Source of the DNA: Gaiellasilicea sp963730405
GTDB lineage: Bacteria > Actinomycetota > Thermoleophilia > Gaiellales > Gaiellaceae
Direction: 5' to 3'
Length of the DNA stretch: 64,000 nucleotides
Assembly (NCBI GenBank): GCA_963730405.1
Contig: CAVSRW010000014.1
Span: 62,001 to 126,000, forward strand
This document shows, one piece after another, positions 51,659 through 60,123 of the stretch. The notes beneath the pieces were generated by a model. The model was not told where the DNA came from. It saw only the letters and a program-made list of their open reading frames with translations, and did not search any database. A program made the translations under genes and the position numbers. Numbering within the stretch: the stretch's first letter is position 1; every line of letters starts with the position of its first letter.

Positions 51659-52951
51659 TCACCTGATCCGCAGCTGCTGGCTCAAGCGGCGCTGGCCCGG
51701 AGACCAGATCCGGAACAGGGCACCGCGCTTGACGCGGATCGTTCGCATGAAGACGCCGTGGTCGTTCGTCAGTCGGGCGCGCCCGACCGGCTTCCAGACG
51801 TTTTTTCGGAGCACCTCCAGCCGGTACCGCTTCCGTCCGGGCTTGCCGTCGCGGATCTGACCCCACATGATCGCCCGCTCCCCGCTTCGGCCCATCTGGG
51901 CGAAGGGCAGCCTGAACGCCTGCAGCGAGGGCTTCCAGCGGTCGTCCGTGAACACGAGCCCGGTCTGGAAGCGGCTGAGCTGAGGCTCGTCCTTGTAGAG
52001 GTACTGGATCAGCATCGTGACCCGCGGCAGCCGCCACACCCGCATCGCGGCGAGGCTGAGATTCGTCGCCTGCCGCTTGAGGGTGACGCCCAGGAACGTG
52101 TCGGGCGGGTTCGTCTGGTAGCCGTACTCGGTCAGCCAGATCGGCTTCGACCCGAAGGAGCGCTTGACGAGGATCAAGAGCTTCCTGATCGTCGCCATCG
52201 TGATCCAGGGGCAGTTCTTGCAGCCCCCGCTGGACGGCGTCTCGGACGGAGTCGAGGGGTAGGGGTGGTGCGCGTAGGCGTTGAACTTCGCGCCGGCGGC
52301 CCACATGCCGCGCACCCAAGCGGTGGGCGCGACGCCTCCCGCCGCGCCCTTGGGTCCGGTCGCGCCGCCGCCGACGCGGGCGTGTGGCAGCACGGCATGA
52401 ATCCCCTCGTACCCGGGGTTGAGCAGATGCCGGACGTAGATCGCCGACCTCGTCGGTCTGAGCCAGAGACGCTTGTTCGGCTCGTTCCAGATCACCCAGT
52501 AGCGAATCCAGGGGTAGCGACGGGCCGCGGCGGTCGCGAAACGGCGGAAGTCCCGGGGCCGCGGCGGCGCGAAGTTCGGCGCGCGCCCGCCGTTCGCCCA
52601 GGCGGGCGTCCCGACGAGAGTGAGCACAGGCGTCAGACCGTGGCGGCGAAGGCCGCGTAGAACCCGGTCCGGCCCGCGCCAGTCATAGGCGCGGTCGCGC
52701 GGCGAGCTCGCGTCCTTCGGCCGTCGCGAGGCGACCTGGTTCCAGCGCAGCGTAAAGCGGACGAGCGGCACGCCGAGCCGCTTGAACGTCCTCAGCCGCT
52801 GGTCGAGGGTTCCCGGGCCGTACTCCAGCCACGCGTCGTCCTGGATTCCATACTGGACGCCCCCCGAAGCACGACCGGAGCTCGAGGCGACGCCGGCCGC
52901 AACCGCGAAGAGCAGTACGAGCAGGGTCATCCGAACGGCGATCCGTCTCAC
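51659..52951 (-). CDS. Secreted glycoside hydrolase-like TIM barrel (clan GH-A)
   Basis: A 430-residue exported protein. After a signal peptide (TLLVLLFAVAAGVASSSG) comes a GH-A TIM barrel with the acid/base Glu in IRYWVIWNEPNKRLWL and the nucleophile Glu in KPIWLTEYGYQTNPP. TLVGTPAWANGGRAPNF and AYAHHPYPSTPSE also match the barrel of GH39/GH5-like enzymes. A basic C-terminal domain may bind cell wall. The substrate is unknown. GTG 52951 has TAAGTT 9 bases upstream on its strand. A paralogue is at 54756. Confidence 0.83.
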   Translation of the reverse strand: MRRIAVRMTLLVLLFAVAAGVASSSGRASGGVQYGIQDDAWLEYGPGTLDQRLRTFKRLGVPLVRFTLRWNQVASRRPKDASSPRDRAYDWRGPDRVLRGLRRHGLTPVLTLVGTPAWANGGRAPNFAPPRPRDFRRFATAAARRYPWIRYWVIWNEPNKRLWLRPTRSAIYVRHLLNPGYEGIHAVLPHARVGGGATGPKGAAGGVAPTAWVRGMWAAGAKFNAYAHHPYPSTPSETPSSGGCKNCPWITMATIRKLLILVKRSFGSKPIWLTEYGYQTNPPDTFLGVTLKRQATNLSLAAMRVWRLPRVTMLIQYLYKDEPQLSRFQTGLVFTDDRWKPSLQAFRLPFAQMGRSGERAIMWGQIRDGKPGRKRYRLEVLRKNVWKPVGRARLTNDHGVFMRTIRVKRGALFRIWSPGQRRLSQQLRIR

Positions 52952-53049
52952 GGCCGCCCGAACTTAACGCTTTTCCGTGGTGACGAGTACGACTGATGCG
53001 GCACGGGTCGCTGGGGGTGCCGCGCGGCACCCCCAGTCGCCCCGCGGGG

Positions 53050-53640
53050 TCAGTCGTCCTTGCCGCTGCGCTTGCCGCGCTCGCCGCCCTTGATCTGGCC
53101 GCGGATCTCGCCGCCCTGGAACGGCGCCTGCGTGTGCAGGTTGACGTACGTCGCGCCGGCGCGCATCGCGCGCACCAGCTCCGCGAACTCGCCGGCCGCG
53201 ATCCCCTGGCCGGCCGGTCCGATGACGTGGTCCTTCGTCAGCTCGCCGGTCACGGTGCCCTCGGTCGCGGGGCACGTGGGCGGCGTCGGCACGCCTGCAG
53301 GCGGGCCTTGCGGCGGGTTGGCGCAGAGGAACACGATCACGCCACCGTTGACGCCGCGCGCGCCCAGGTGGATGTGCGCCTGGGTCACCGTGCCGCCCGT
53401 CGGCGTGTTGTTCGCGTTGAACGGGCCCTCATAGCGCAGCGTGTACCGGATCCGGTCGCCGCCCCGGTCGAACGACGCCTTGAAGGTCCCGTTCGCGTCC
53501 GTGGACAGCGTCGGCACCTCCTCGTAGCCCGAGATGCTCGCGCGGAACCCCGACCACTTGTCGTAGGCGACCGCGGTCGTCGCGATGCCGACGAGGCCGA
53601 GCACAGCCAGGGCCGCGATCACCTTCAAGCGGAACGTCAC
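53050..53640 (-). CDS. CHRD-domain secreted protein
   Basis: A 196-residue exported protein with one CHRD domain. The signal (VIAALAVLGLVGIATTAVAY) is followed by FRASISGYEEVPTLSTDANG, then RIRYTLRYEGP and TQAHIHLGARGVNGGVIVFLC. The end of the domain is YVNLHTQAPFQGGEIRGQI. A very basic tail follows. CHRD domains bind ligands outside the cell; the function is not known. It starts at GTG 53640 with a GGAGG Shine-Dalgarno. Confidence 0.9.
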   Translation of the reverse strand: MTFRLKVIAALAVLGLVGIATTAVAYDKWSGFRASISGYEEVPTLSTDANGTFKASFDRGGDRIRYTLRYEGPFNANNTPTGGTVTQAHIHLGARGVNGGVIVFLCANPPQGPPAGVPTPPTCPATEGTVTGELTKDHVIGPAGQGIAAGEFAELVRAMRAGATYVNLHTQAPFQGGEIRGQIKGGERGKRSGKDD

Positions 53641-53751
53641 GTTCCCACCTCCTCTGATCCCAGCAGTTGGCACCGGGATGGTAGGGAGCCGCCGCCGTTC
53701 GTGTCGCCGACACGATGCTTGGCCGGCGGCGGATCTGGCACGCTGAAGGGC

Positions 53752-53910
53752 ATGGACACCGCCGCCGGCATCCTCGTCCTCGCCGTCTCGCTCGCCGGCG
53801 TGGTCGTCGTCGCCCTCGCCTTCGTCTGGGCGGCGCGGAAGGACGGCGAGGAGGACCGCGCGCTCCAGCGCCGCCTCGGCATCCGCCGGCGCACACGCCT
53901 CGGCCGGTAG
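53752..53910 (+). CDS. Small single-helix membrane protein
   Basis: A 52-residue protein: helix TAAGILVLAVSLAGVVVVAL plus AFVWAARKDG, then a basic tail with many Arg. Unknown family. A GAAGG Shine-Dalgarno is near ATG 53752. Its stop is two bases from the stop of the opposite gene. Confidence 0.55.
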   Translation: MDTAAGILVLAVSLAGVVVVALAFVWAARKDGEEDRALQRRLGIRRRTRLGR

Positions 53911-53912
53911 GG

Positions 53913-54650
53913 CTACGGCGGGCTCGGCCAGGGATAGAACGCGAGGTGGAGCAGGAGGATCACGAGCAGCGCGGCCACGAGCGCGGCGACGAACTGCAGC
54001 CGCCGGCCGAGGCTCCGCACGGTGAAGAACATCGTCGTGAAGGGGATGTCCTTCTTCAAGAAGTACGCAGCCGTGTTCGGGACGACGACCCAGAAGACGC
54101 CGATCAGCGAGTACAGGACGTAGCCGACCAGGAAGCGGTTGTCGCTCGGCACCGCAAGCAGGGCACCGCCGACGACGGCGGCGGTCGCGACCGCGAAGTA
54201 GCGGACGACGCCGAACTCGCTGCGACCCTCGACGGCGGGCACGCCGCCGCCGGCGAGCTGCTCGAGCGAGACGTCCTGCTTCGCGAGCCGTCCCTGCGGC
54301 GTGCGCCCGAGCGCCTGGAAGTCCGCCTGGAGCGCCGTGCTCGCCGGTGGGACGCGAAAGACGGAGTACGCACACATGACGATCAGCCCAACCGGGATCA
54401 ACGCCACCACCGGCCAGCGCTCCTGCAGGTGTCCGACGGTCGTCGAGATCGTCGGCCAGACGAAGTCGCTGCCGGCGACCGCCGCCCAGATCTCGGGCAC
54501 GGCGATCACGACACCCATCGCAGCCCAGACGACGTAGCCCCACTTCTCGCTCGGGCTGACGTCCCCGAAGCGGGCGGCGAAGAACCGGCGGACGGCGGTC
54601 AGGAACCCTCGCGGCTGAGCTTCTTCGAGCGTCGTCGCCTGCTCGCTCAT
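53913..54650 (-). CDS. Hypothetical membrane protein
   Basis: A 245-residue protein with about five membrane helices (GYVVWAAMGVVIAVPEIWAAV, WPVVALIPVGLIVMCAYSVF, VRYFAVATAAVVGGALLAVP, GYVLYSLIGVFWVVV, LQFVAALVAALLVILLLHLAF). Family not recognised. ATG 54650 has a minus-strand TACCGT box 7 bases upstream, so it is likely leaderless. Confidence 0.65.
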   Translation of the reverse strand: MSEQATTLEEAQPRGFLTAVRRFFAARFGDVSPSEKWGYVVWAAMGVVIAVPEIWAAVAGSDFVWPTISTTVGHLQERWPVVALIPVGLIVMCAYSVFRVPPASTALQADFQALGRTPQGRLAKQDVSLEQLAGGGVPAVEGRSEFGVVRYFAVATAAVVGGALLAVPSDNRFLVGYVLYSLIGVFWVVVPNTAAYFLKKDIPFTTMFFTVRSLGRRLQFVAALVAALLVILLLHLAFYPWPSPP

Positions 54651-54755
54651 GCCACACACGGTAATCCCTGATTTCACGAAAGTCACGCGCGGCGTCGTCT
54701 GGGCGAATCGGTACCCTCCGCCGCTCCGCCCCTGACTCCCGGAGGTCTCGATTCC

Positions 54756-56165
54756 GTGCTCAAGCTCGCTCCAGCGCTCGTCGCCGTCGCCATCCTCGCC
54801 CTCAGCGCCGGCTCCGCGTCCGCGGAGGAGCGGATGTGGATCGGCTTCCACGACGATCCCGTGCTGCGTTACGGGCCCGACCGGCTCGCCGAGATGGACG
54901 CCGTACGCGGCGCGAACGCGACGATCGTGCGGACGCTGGTCGAGTGGCGGACGATCGCGCCGAAGAGGCCGCGGACTGCGACCAACTCCTTCGACTCCGT
55001 CTACCGCTTCGCCGACCTGGACGAGTTCGTCCGCAATTCGCAGCAGCGCGGGATGGAAGTGCTGATGACGATCTGGGGCACGCCGAAGTGGGCGAACGGC
55101 GGCAAGGGCCCCGCGTACCTCCCGACCAAGATGGCCGACTTCCAGAACTTCGCACGCGCCCTTGCGACGCGCTACAACGGCCGGCGGCCGGGCTACCCGT
55201 TCGTGCGCTTCTACGGGATCTGGAACGAGTCCAACCTCGGCAACTTCCTGGCCCCGCAGTTCGACAAGAACGGCAAGATCGTCAGCCCGGCTGCCTACGC
55301 GAAGCTCGCCGCGGCCGGCTACGCGGGGATCAAGGCGGGCAGCCCGCGGGCGCAGGTCGCAATCGGCGAGACCTCGTCCAACGGCAAGGACAAGCCGAAG
55401 CAGGGCGCGACCGACTCGACCACCCCCGGCACGTTCGCGAAGCTGGTCGCGCAGGCGAACAAGAAGCTCCGCTTCGACGCCTGGGCGCAGCATCCGTATC
55501 CGGTGCCGGTCAGCCAGGGGCCGGCGCAGAAGGTGCGCTACCCGAACGTCGCCTTCAGCACGATGAAGCAGTTCGAGCAGGACCTGGACAAGTGGTTCGG
55601 CCGCAAGAACATCCCGATCTGGATCACCGAGTACGGCAACGAGACGAAGCCCGGCGAGCCGAAGGGCGTCACCGAGGCGCAGCAGGCCGCCTACGTGCCC
55701 CAGGCGATCGCATTCGCGCGGAAGGACCCGCGGATCCCGATGTTCGTCTGGTTCGTCTTCCGCGACTCGAACGGCAGCCCCTGGCAGAGCGGTGTCTACC
55801 GGAAGAACGGGACGCCCAAGCCGGCCGCCTCGCGCTGGGCAGCCGCCGCGAGGACGGTCGACCGGCTCAACGGCAAGATGAGCGTCAAGGGCGGGACGCC
55901 GAATCCGCTCGTCAACGTCAACTTCCGCGACATGTGCACGAACAACGTGCCGGGCACGACCGTGGGTGTCACGACTCGGACGTTCCGTGGCGGGGTGCAG
56001 GTGCAGGCCGCACAGACGTCGACGACGCTCGCGATCGACTGCACCGTCACCGTCCGGCTCACCGGGCTGACCGTCGTGAAGGGGCAGACGTATCGCGCCG
56101 AGGTCGACGCGAACACCGCCACGACTCCGGCCAAGCGGCGCACGATCACGATCGTGGGGACCTAG
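54756..56165 (+). CDS. Secreted glycoside hydrolase-like TIM barrel (clan GH-A), second copy
   Basis: A 469-residue exported GH-A enzyme related to the one at 51659. A signal cut after ASAEE is followed by WIGFHDDPVLRYGPDRLAEM. The acid/base Glu is in RFYGIWNESNLGNFL and the nucleophile in PIWITEYGNETKPGE. MTIWGTPKWANGGKGPAYLP and DAWAQHPYPVPVS match the partner. A C-terminal beta domain with Cys pairs follows. The GTG start has GGAGGT 8 bases upstream. The substrate is unknown. Confidence 0.84.
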   Translation: MLKLAPALVAVAILALSAGSASAEERMWIGFHDDPVLRYGPDRLAEMDAVRGANATIVRTLVEWRTIAPKRPRTATNSFDSVYRFADLDEFVRNSQQRGMEVLMTIWGTPKWANGGKGPAYLPTKMADFQNFARALATRYNGRRPGYPFVRFYGIWNESNLGNFLAPQFDKNGKIVSPAAYAKLAAAGYAGIKAGSPRAQVAIGETSSNGKDKPKQGATDSTTPGTFAKLVAQANKKLRFDAWAQHPYPVPVSQGPAQKVRYPNVAFSTMKQFEQDLDKWFGRKNIPIWITEYGNETKPGEPKGVTEAQQAAYVPQAIAFARKDPRIPMFVWFVFRDSNGSPWQSGVYRKNGTPKPAASRWAAAARTVDRLNGKMSVKGGTPNPLVNVNFRDMCTNNVPGTTVGVTTRTFRGGVQVQAAQTSTTLAIDCTVTVRLTGLTVVKGQTYRAEVDANTATTPAKRRTITIVGT

Positions 56166-56176
56166 ACGATCCCCCG

Positions 56177-56203
56177 GTTGTCGGCAGCCCCGACAACTGT
56201 TTA
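56177..56203 (+). terminator. Terminator after the glycosidase gene
   Basis: GTTGTCGG and CCGACAAC form a perfect 8-bp stem with a 5-base loop, followed by TGTTTATG. Confidence 0.65.
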
Positions 56204-56351
56204 TGCTCGGTAGTGCGGCGCTGCGGCCGCGGACCCCCCCAGGAGGTGAAGCCACCAAGCACGGTGAGCCTTGACATGATCCAGCGCCGATCCCGTTCGC
56301 CCGCGGGGTAAGGCGTCTGCGGCTGTCTTGACTCGCGACTTGCGGCTCGCG
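56204..56351 (+). other. Leader region of the XRE gene with an isolated consensus Shine-Dalgarno
   Basis: AGGAGGTGA at 56241-56249 is fully complementary to the end of 16S rRNA, but no start codon follows at the usual distance. The nearest is GTG 56264, opening a 15-codon frame that ends at TAA 56311. No larger ORF is supported. Confidence 0.35.
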
Positions 56352-56834
56352 ATGACTGCACCGCACTACCACTCACACGTCGACGATCCTGCGGCGGTCG
56401 GTCGACGACTCAAGGATGCCCGCCTCGCGGCCGGCCTCTCCCAGCGCCAGCTCTCGTTTCCGGGATGCTCCGCCGCGTACATCTCCCGACTCGAGGCGGG
56501 GGATCGCGTCCCCTCGCTCCAGCTCCTGCGGAAGCTCGCCACGAAGCTGAACGCCGACGAGCAGTACCTCGCGACAGGTGTCGAGCGGATCGAGCAGGCG
56601 CCGCCGGAGCTGGTGGCGGCAGAAGTCGAGAGCAGGCTCTCCGGCGCTCGGCCCGAGCGCGACGGCGAGCCGAGGCCGCCGGGCGGCCTCGACGATCCGA
56701 CGGAGCGGGCGCGCGTGCTCTGGGAGCACTCACGGACGCTTGCGGCGCAGGGTGAGGGCAGGCGCGCGGCCACGTACGCACGCGACGCACTCGCGCTGCT
56801 CGACTACGCCGAGGATCTCAGAGCCAGCGCGTAG
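56352..56834 (+). CDS. XRE-family helix-turn-helix protein
   Basis: A 160-residue regulator. The HTH is VGRRLKDARLAAGLSQRQLS, then SAAYISRLEAGDRVPSLQLLRKLATKLN. Behind it is a short Ala/Glu-rich helical tail (RAATYARDALALLDYAEDL) like the first TPR of larger XRE-TPR regulators, so it is a short form. ATG 56352 is chosen; TTG 56328 is possible. The AKR operon follows 10 bases later. Targets unknown. Confidence 0.83.
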   Translation: MTAPHYHSHVDDPAAVGRRLKDARLAAGLSQRQLSFPGCSAAYISRLEAGDRVPSLQLLRKLATKLNADEQYLATGVERIEQAPPELVAAEVESRLSGARPERDGEPRPPGGLDDPTERARVLWEHSRTLAAQGEGRRAATYARDALALLDYAEDLRASA

Positions 56835-56837
56835 CAT
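56832..56837 (+). promoter_or_regulatory. Leaderless-type -10 box of the AKR operon
   Basis: TAGCAT lies 6 bases before ATG 56844 and includes the XRE stop (TAG). Confidence 0.5.
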
Positions 56838-56843
56838 CGCGGC

Positions 56844-57801
56844 ATGGAGCACCGTGCGCTCGGCCGCAGCGGCGTCGACGTGTCCCGGATCATCCTCGGT
56901 TGCGGCAACTTCGGGGGCATCGGGTCGTCGCCGGCGTTCTTCGGCAAAGGCGAGACCGAGGCCGAGGCGCACGCCCTGCTCGATGCCGCCTGGGAGGCGG
57001 GGATCACGACCTACGACACCGCGGACGCCTACGGCGGCGGCCGCAGCGAGTCGTACCTCGGCAGCTGGCTCCGCGGACGTGGGCCGGCCGTCCGCGACCG
57101 GATCGTGCTGACGACCAAGACCTTCAACCCGATGACGCGCGGGCGCCGACTCGGGCCTGGCGCGGGAGCGGATCCACCGGCAGATCGCATCGAGCCTCGG
57201 GCGGCTCGGAGTCGATGCCGTCGACCTCTACCTCGTGCACGCGATGGACCGCGCGACGCCGGTCGCCGAGACGATCGGCGCCTTCGAGGAGCTCTTCGCA
57301 TCCGGGACGATCCGCGCCTACGGCGGCAGCAACGTCGACGCAGCCTGGCTGGAGGAAGCACTCCGGGTGGGCAGTCCGGCCTGGGTGCAGAACTCGCACT
57401 CGCTCCTGGAACGGGAGGACGAGGTCGCTGTCCTCCCGCTCGTCGCACGCGAAGGGCTCGGCTACACGCCTTTCAGCCCGCTCGCGGGCGGCTGGCTGAC
57501 CGGGAAGTACCGGCGGGGCGAGGCACCGCCCGCCGGCTCGCGGATGACGCTCCGGCCGGAGCCGTACCGCCACCTCGAGGACGAGCGCGTGTTCGACGCG
57601 CTGGAGACGTTCGAGGGCCTGGCCCGCGAGCGTGGGACGACACCTGCCGCGCTCGCGATCGCCTGGCTGCTCGCCCACCCGCACGTGACCGCGGTCGTGA
57701 TCGGCCCGCGCCGGCCCGACCAGCTCCGCCCCGCGCTCGACGCGCTCGAGCTCGACCTCTCACCGCCCGAGCACGAGCAACTGGCGGCGCTCTTCAGATG
57801 A
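56844..57801 (+). CDS. Aldo/keto reductase, one +1 frame break
   Basis: An NADPH-dependent AKR of about 318 residues. It starts MEHRALGRSGVDVSRIILG, with DTADAYGGGRSESYLGSWL (catalytic Asp, Tyr). At TKTFNPMTRG the frame breaks at GGG-C (57141), and the family sequence resumes as GADSGLARERIHRQIASSLG, then VDLYLVHAMD (His) and YTPFSPLAGGWLTGKY. The length is one base over a multiple of three. The stop overlaps the next ATG. The substrate is unknown. Operon with OCD and dehydratase genes. Confidence 0.85.
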
Positions 57802-58712
57802 GCGTGCTCGTCCTCACCGAGCACGACGTCCGGTCGCTGCTGACGATGCCCGAGTGCATCGAGGCAATGGACGAAGTGCTGCGCTCGCTCGCGCGCGGCG
57901 AGCTGCACCAGCCGCTGCGGCCGGTCACACGACCGGAGGGTGCGGACAGTCTGATGGGGCTGATGCCCGCCTACCGCGGCGGCGAGGGGTCGGCGTGGTC
58001 GCTGAAGGAGATCGTGATCGCGCCCGGCAACCCCGCCCGCGGGCTCGACGCGCATCAGGGTGCCGTGCTCCTCCACGACGGCGAGACCGGTGTTCTGCGA
58101 GCGCTGCTGAACGCCTCCGCGATCACCGAGATCCGCACCGCCGCCGTCTCCGCGGTCGCGACGCGGGCGCTCGCGAGGCCGGACTCCCGCGTGGTCGCGA
58201 TCCTCGGCGGCGGCGTCCAGGCGCGCTCCCACGACGCGGCGATGCGCGCCGTTCTGCCCGAGGCGGAGATCCGCACGTGGACGCGCGGCGACGGCGGCAC
58301 CCCGGAGGACGTGCTGCGGGAAGCCGACGTCGTCTGCACCTGCACGAGCGCGCGCGAGCCGATCCTCCGGCGCGACTGGCTCGCAGCTGGAGCGCACGTG
58401 AACGCCGTCGGCTCGAGCGTCCCGAGCGCACGCGAGCTCGACGAAGCGACAGTTGCGGCGGCGACGCTCGTCGTCGACCGGCGCGAGTCGGCGCTGAACG
58501 AGGCCGGCGACCTGCTCCTCGCAGGCTTCGGCGAGGAGCGCATCGCGGCGGAGCTCGGCGAGGTGCTGGTCGGCTCCCACCCGGGCCGGACGGACGTCGC
58601 CGAGCTGACCGTCTTCAAGTCGCTCGGGCTCGGCGTCGAGGATCTCGCCGCCGCCGAGCTCGTCGTCCGCAAGGCGCAGGAGCAGGGCGCCGGCACCGAG
58701 GTCGAGTTCTGA
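57798..58712 (+). CDS. Ornithine cyclodeaminase / mu-crystallin family protein
   Basis: A 304-residue NAD(P)-dependent member of the OCD/mu-crystallin family. It has LTEHDVRSLLTMPECIEAMD, SLKEIVIAPGNPARGLDAHQG, LNASAITEIRTAAVSAVATR, the Rossmann motif VVAILGGGVQARSH, and ADVVCTCTSAREPIL with VNAVGSSVPSARELDE. The activity may be ornithine cyclodeaminase, alanine dehydrogenase or ketimine reductase. ATG 57798 overlaps the AKR stop (ATGA). Confidence 0.9.
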   Translation: MSVLVLTEHDVRSLLTMPECIEAMDEVLRSLARGELHQPLRPVTRPEGADSLMGLMPAYRGGEGSAWSLKEIVIAPGNPARGLDAHQGAVLLHDGETGVLRALLNASAITEIRTAAVSAVATRALARPDSRVVAILGGGVQARSHDAAMRAVLPEAEIRTWTRGDGGTPEDVLREADVVCTCTSAREPILRRDWLAAGAHVNAVGSSVPSARELDEATVAAATLVVDRRESALNEAGDLLLAGFGEERIAAELGEVLVGSHPGRTDVAELTVFKSLGLGVEDLAAAELVVRKAQEQGAGTEVEF

Positions 58713-59659
58713 TCCCGCTCGCCGAGATCGAGCGCGCGCAGGAGACGATCGCGGGCGCTGCGATCCGGACGCCGCTCATCCGGCTCGGCGTCGACGCCCC
58801 GGCCGAGATCTGGCTCAAGCTCGAGAACCTGCAGCCGATCGGATCCTTCAAGATCCGCGGCGCCGTCAACGCGATCCGGAGCGCGCAGCCGGCGGAGACG
58901 GCGAAGGGTGTCGTCACGGTCAGCGCCGGCAACATGGCCCAGGGCGTCTCCTGGGCGGCGCGGGAACTCGGCGTCCGCGCAACGATCGTCGCGCCGGAGG
59001 GAGCGCCGAAGGCGAAGCTCGCCGCGATCGAGCGTCTCGGCGGCGAGGTCGTGCTCGTGCCCTATGAGCGTTGGTGGGAGATCATGGTCGCGGGACGCTA
59101 CGACGGGGCCGACGGTCTCTTCGTCCACCCCGTCCAGGACGAGCGGGTGATGGCCGGCAACGGCACGATCGGGCTCGAGCTCGCCGACGAGCTCGAGGAC
59201 GTCGACGCGGTCCTCGTGCCCTGGGGCGGCGGGGGGCTGTTCACCGGGATCGCGAGCGCACTCGCCGCGCGCCTCCCGGAGACGCGGGTCCACGCCGTCC
59301 AGCCGGAGACAGGCGCTGCGGTCTCCGCGGCCCTGGCCGCGGGCGGACCCGCCGAGGCGCCCGGCTTTGCGCCCTCGTTCGTCGACGGCGCCGGCGCGAA
59401 GATCGTGCTGCCGGCGATGTGGGAGCGGGCGCGCCCGCTCCTCGCCGGCGCACACGCGGTCTCGCTCGACGAGACCGCCGCGGCCGTCCGCCTGCTCGCG
59501 GAGCGCGCGAACGTCGTCGCGGAGGGCGCCGGCGCGCTCGCGGTCGCCGCCGCGCTCTCGGGCAGCGTTCCGGGCGAGCGGCTCGTCTGCATCGTCTCGG
59601 GCGGGAACATCGACGCCGAGCGGCTGGCGACGATCCTCCGCGGCGAGACGCCGGCCTAG
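58709..59659 (+). CDS. Threonine/serine dehydratase-like PLP enzyme
   Basis: A 316-residue fold-type II PLP enzyme. It shows TPLIRLGVDAPAEIWLKLEN, the PLP lysine in GSFKIRGAVNAI, SAGNMAQGVSWAARELG, the Gly loop VPWGGGGLFTGIASAL, and a final IVSGGN. It deaminates Thr/Ser or is a racemase relative. The frame has no ATG, GTG or TTG near the start. CTG 58709 overlaps the OCD stop (CTGA) and gives a normal N-terminus. Its stop shares CTAG with DUF6328. Confidence 0.86.
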   Translation: MIPLAEIERAQETIAGAAIRTPLIRLGVDAPAEIWLKLENLQPIGSFKIRGAVNAIRSAQPAETAKGVVTVSAGNMAQGVSWAARELGVRATIVAPEGAPKAKLAAIERLGGEVVLVPYERWWEIMVAGRYDGADGLFVHPVQDERVMAGNGTIGLELADELEDVDAVLVPWGGGGLFTGIASALAARLPETRVHAVQPETGAAVSAALAAGGPAEAPGFAPSFVDGAGAKIVLPAMWERARPLLAGAHAVSLDETAAAVRLLAERANVVAEGAGALAVAAALSGSVPGERLVCIVSGGNIDAERLATILRGETPA

Positions 59660-60105
59660 CTCGCCTTCCGCAAGAGCGGCAGCACGAACCAGACCGTCGC
59701 GAACAGCGCGCCGGTCGCGGCCGTCACGATCACCGTCGTGACCCCCTTGAAGATCAGGTCCGTGACGAGGAAGACCACGGCGGTCATCCCGACGGCGAGA
59801 CAGACGACGCCGACGATCGCGAAGACGTTGGAGATCCTCAGCAGCGCCTCCTTGTCGCGGTCGCGGAAGCGGATCCGGTGGTACGCGGTCGGTGCGATCA
59901 GGAAGACAGAGCCCGCGAGGGTGCTGAGCAGGGCAGTCATGTAGGCGTCGCGCTGCAGCTCGGTCGTCTCCGCGAAGCGCTGCGAGAACGGGACGGCGAG
60001 CAGGAACGCGAACAGCACCTGCACGCCGGGGAGCGCGACGCGCAGCTCGTTCAGGAGCTCGATCAGCTCGCGGTTGACCCGCTCCTCGTGCGTCTCCTCG
60101 GCCAC
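59656..60105 (-). CDS. DUF6328 family membrane protein
   Basis: A 149-residue membrane protein of the DUF6328 family. It has an acidic start (ETHEERVNRELIELLNELRVALPGVQVLFAFLL), a cytoplasmic loop AYHRIRFRDRDKEALLRISN and three further helices. The function is unknown. The GTG at 60105 has a minus-strand TACCCT box 6 bases upstream. Its TAG stop shares CTAG with the dehydratase gene. Confidence 0.8.
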   Translation of the reverse strand: MAEETHEERVNRELIELLNELRVALPGVQVLFAFLLAVPFSQRFAETTELQRDAYMTALLSTLAGSVFLIAPTAYHRIRFRDRDKEALLRISNVFAIVGVVCLAVGMTAVVFLVTDLIFKGVTTVIVTAATGALFATVWFVLPLLRKAS

Positions 60106-60111
60106 GCGCGG

Positions 60112-60117
60112 AGGGTA
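60112..60117 (-). promoter_or_regulatory. Leaderless-type -10 box of the DUF6328 gene
   Basis: The minus strand reads TACCCT, 6 bases before GTG 60105, just after the stop of the methyltransferase upstream. Confidence 0.5.
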
Positions 60118-60123
60118 GTCGAG

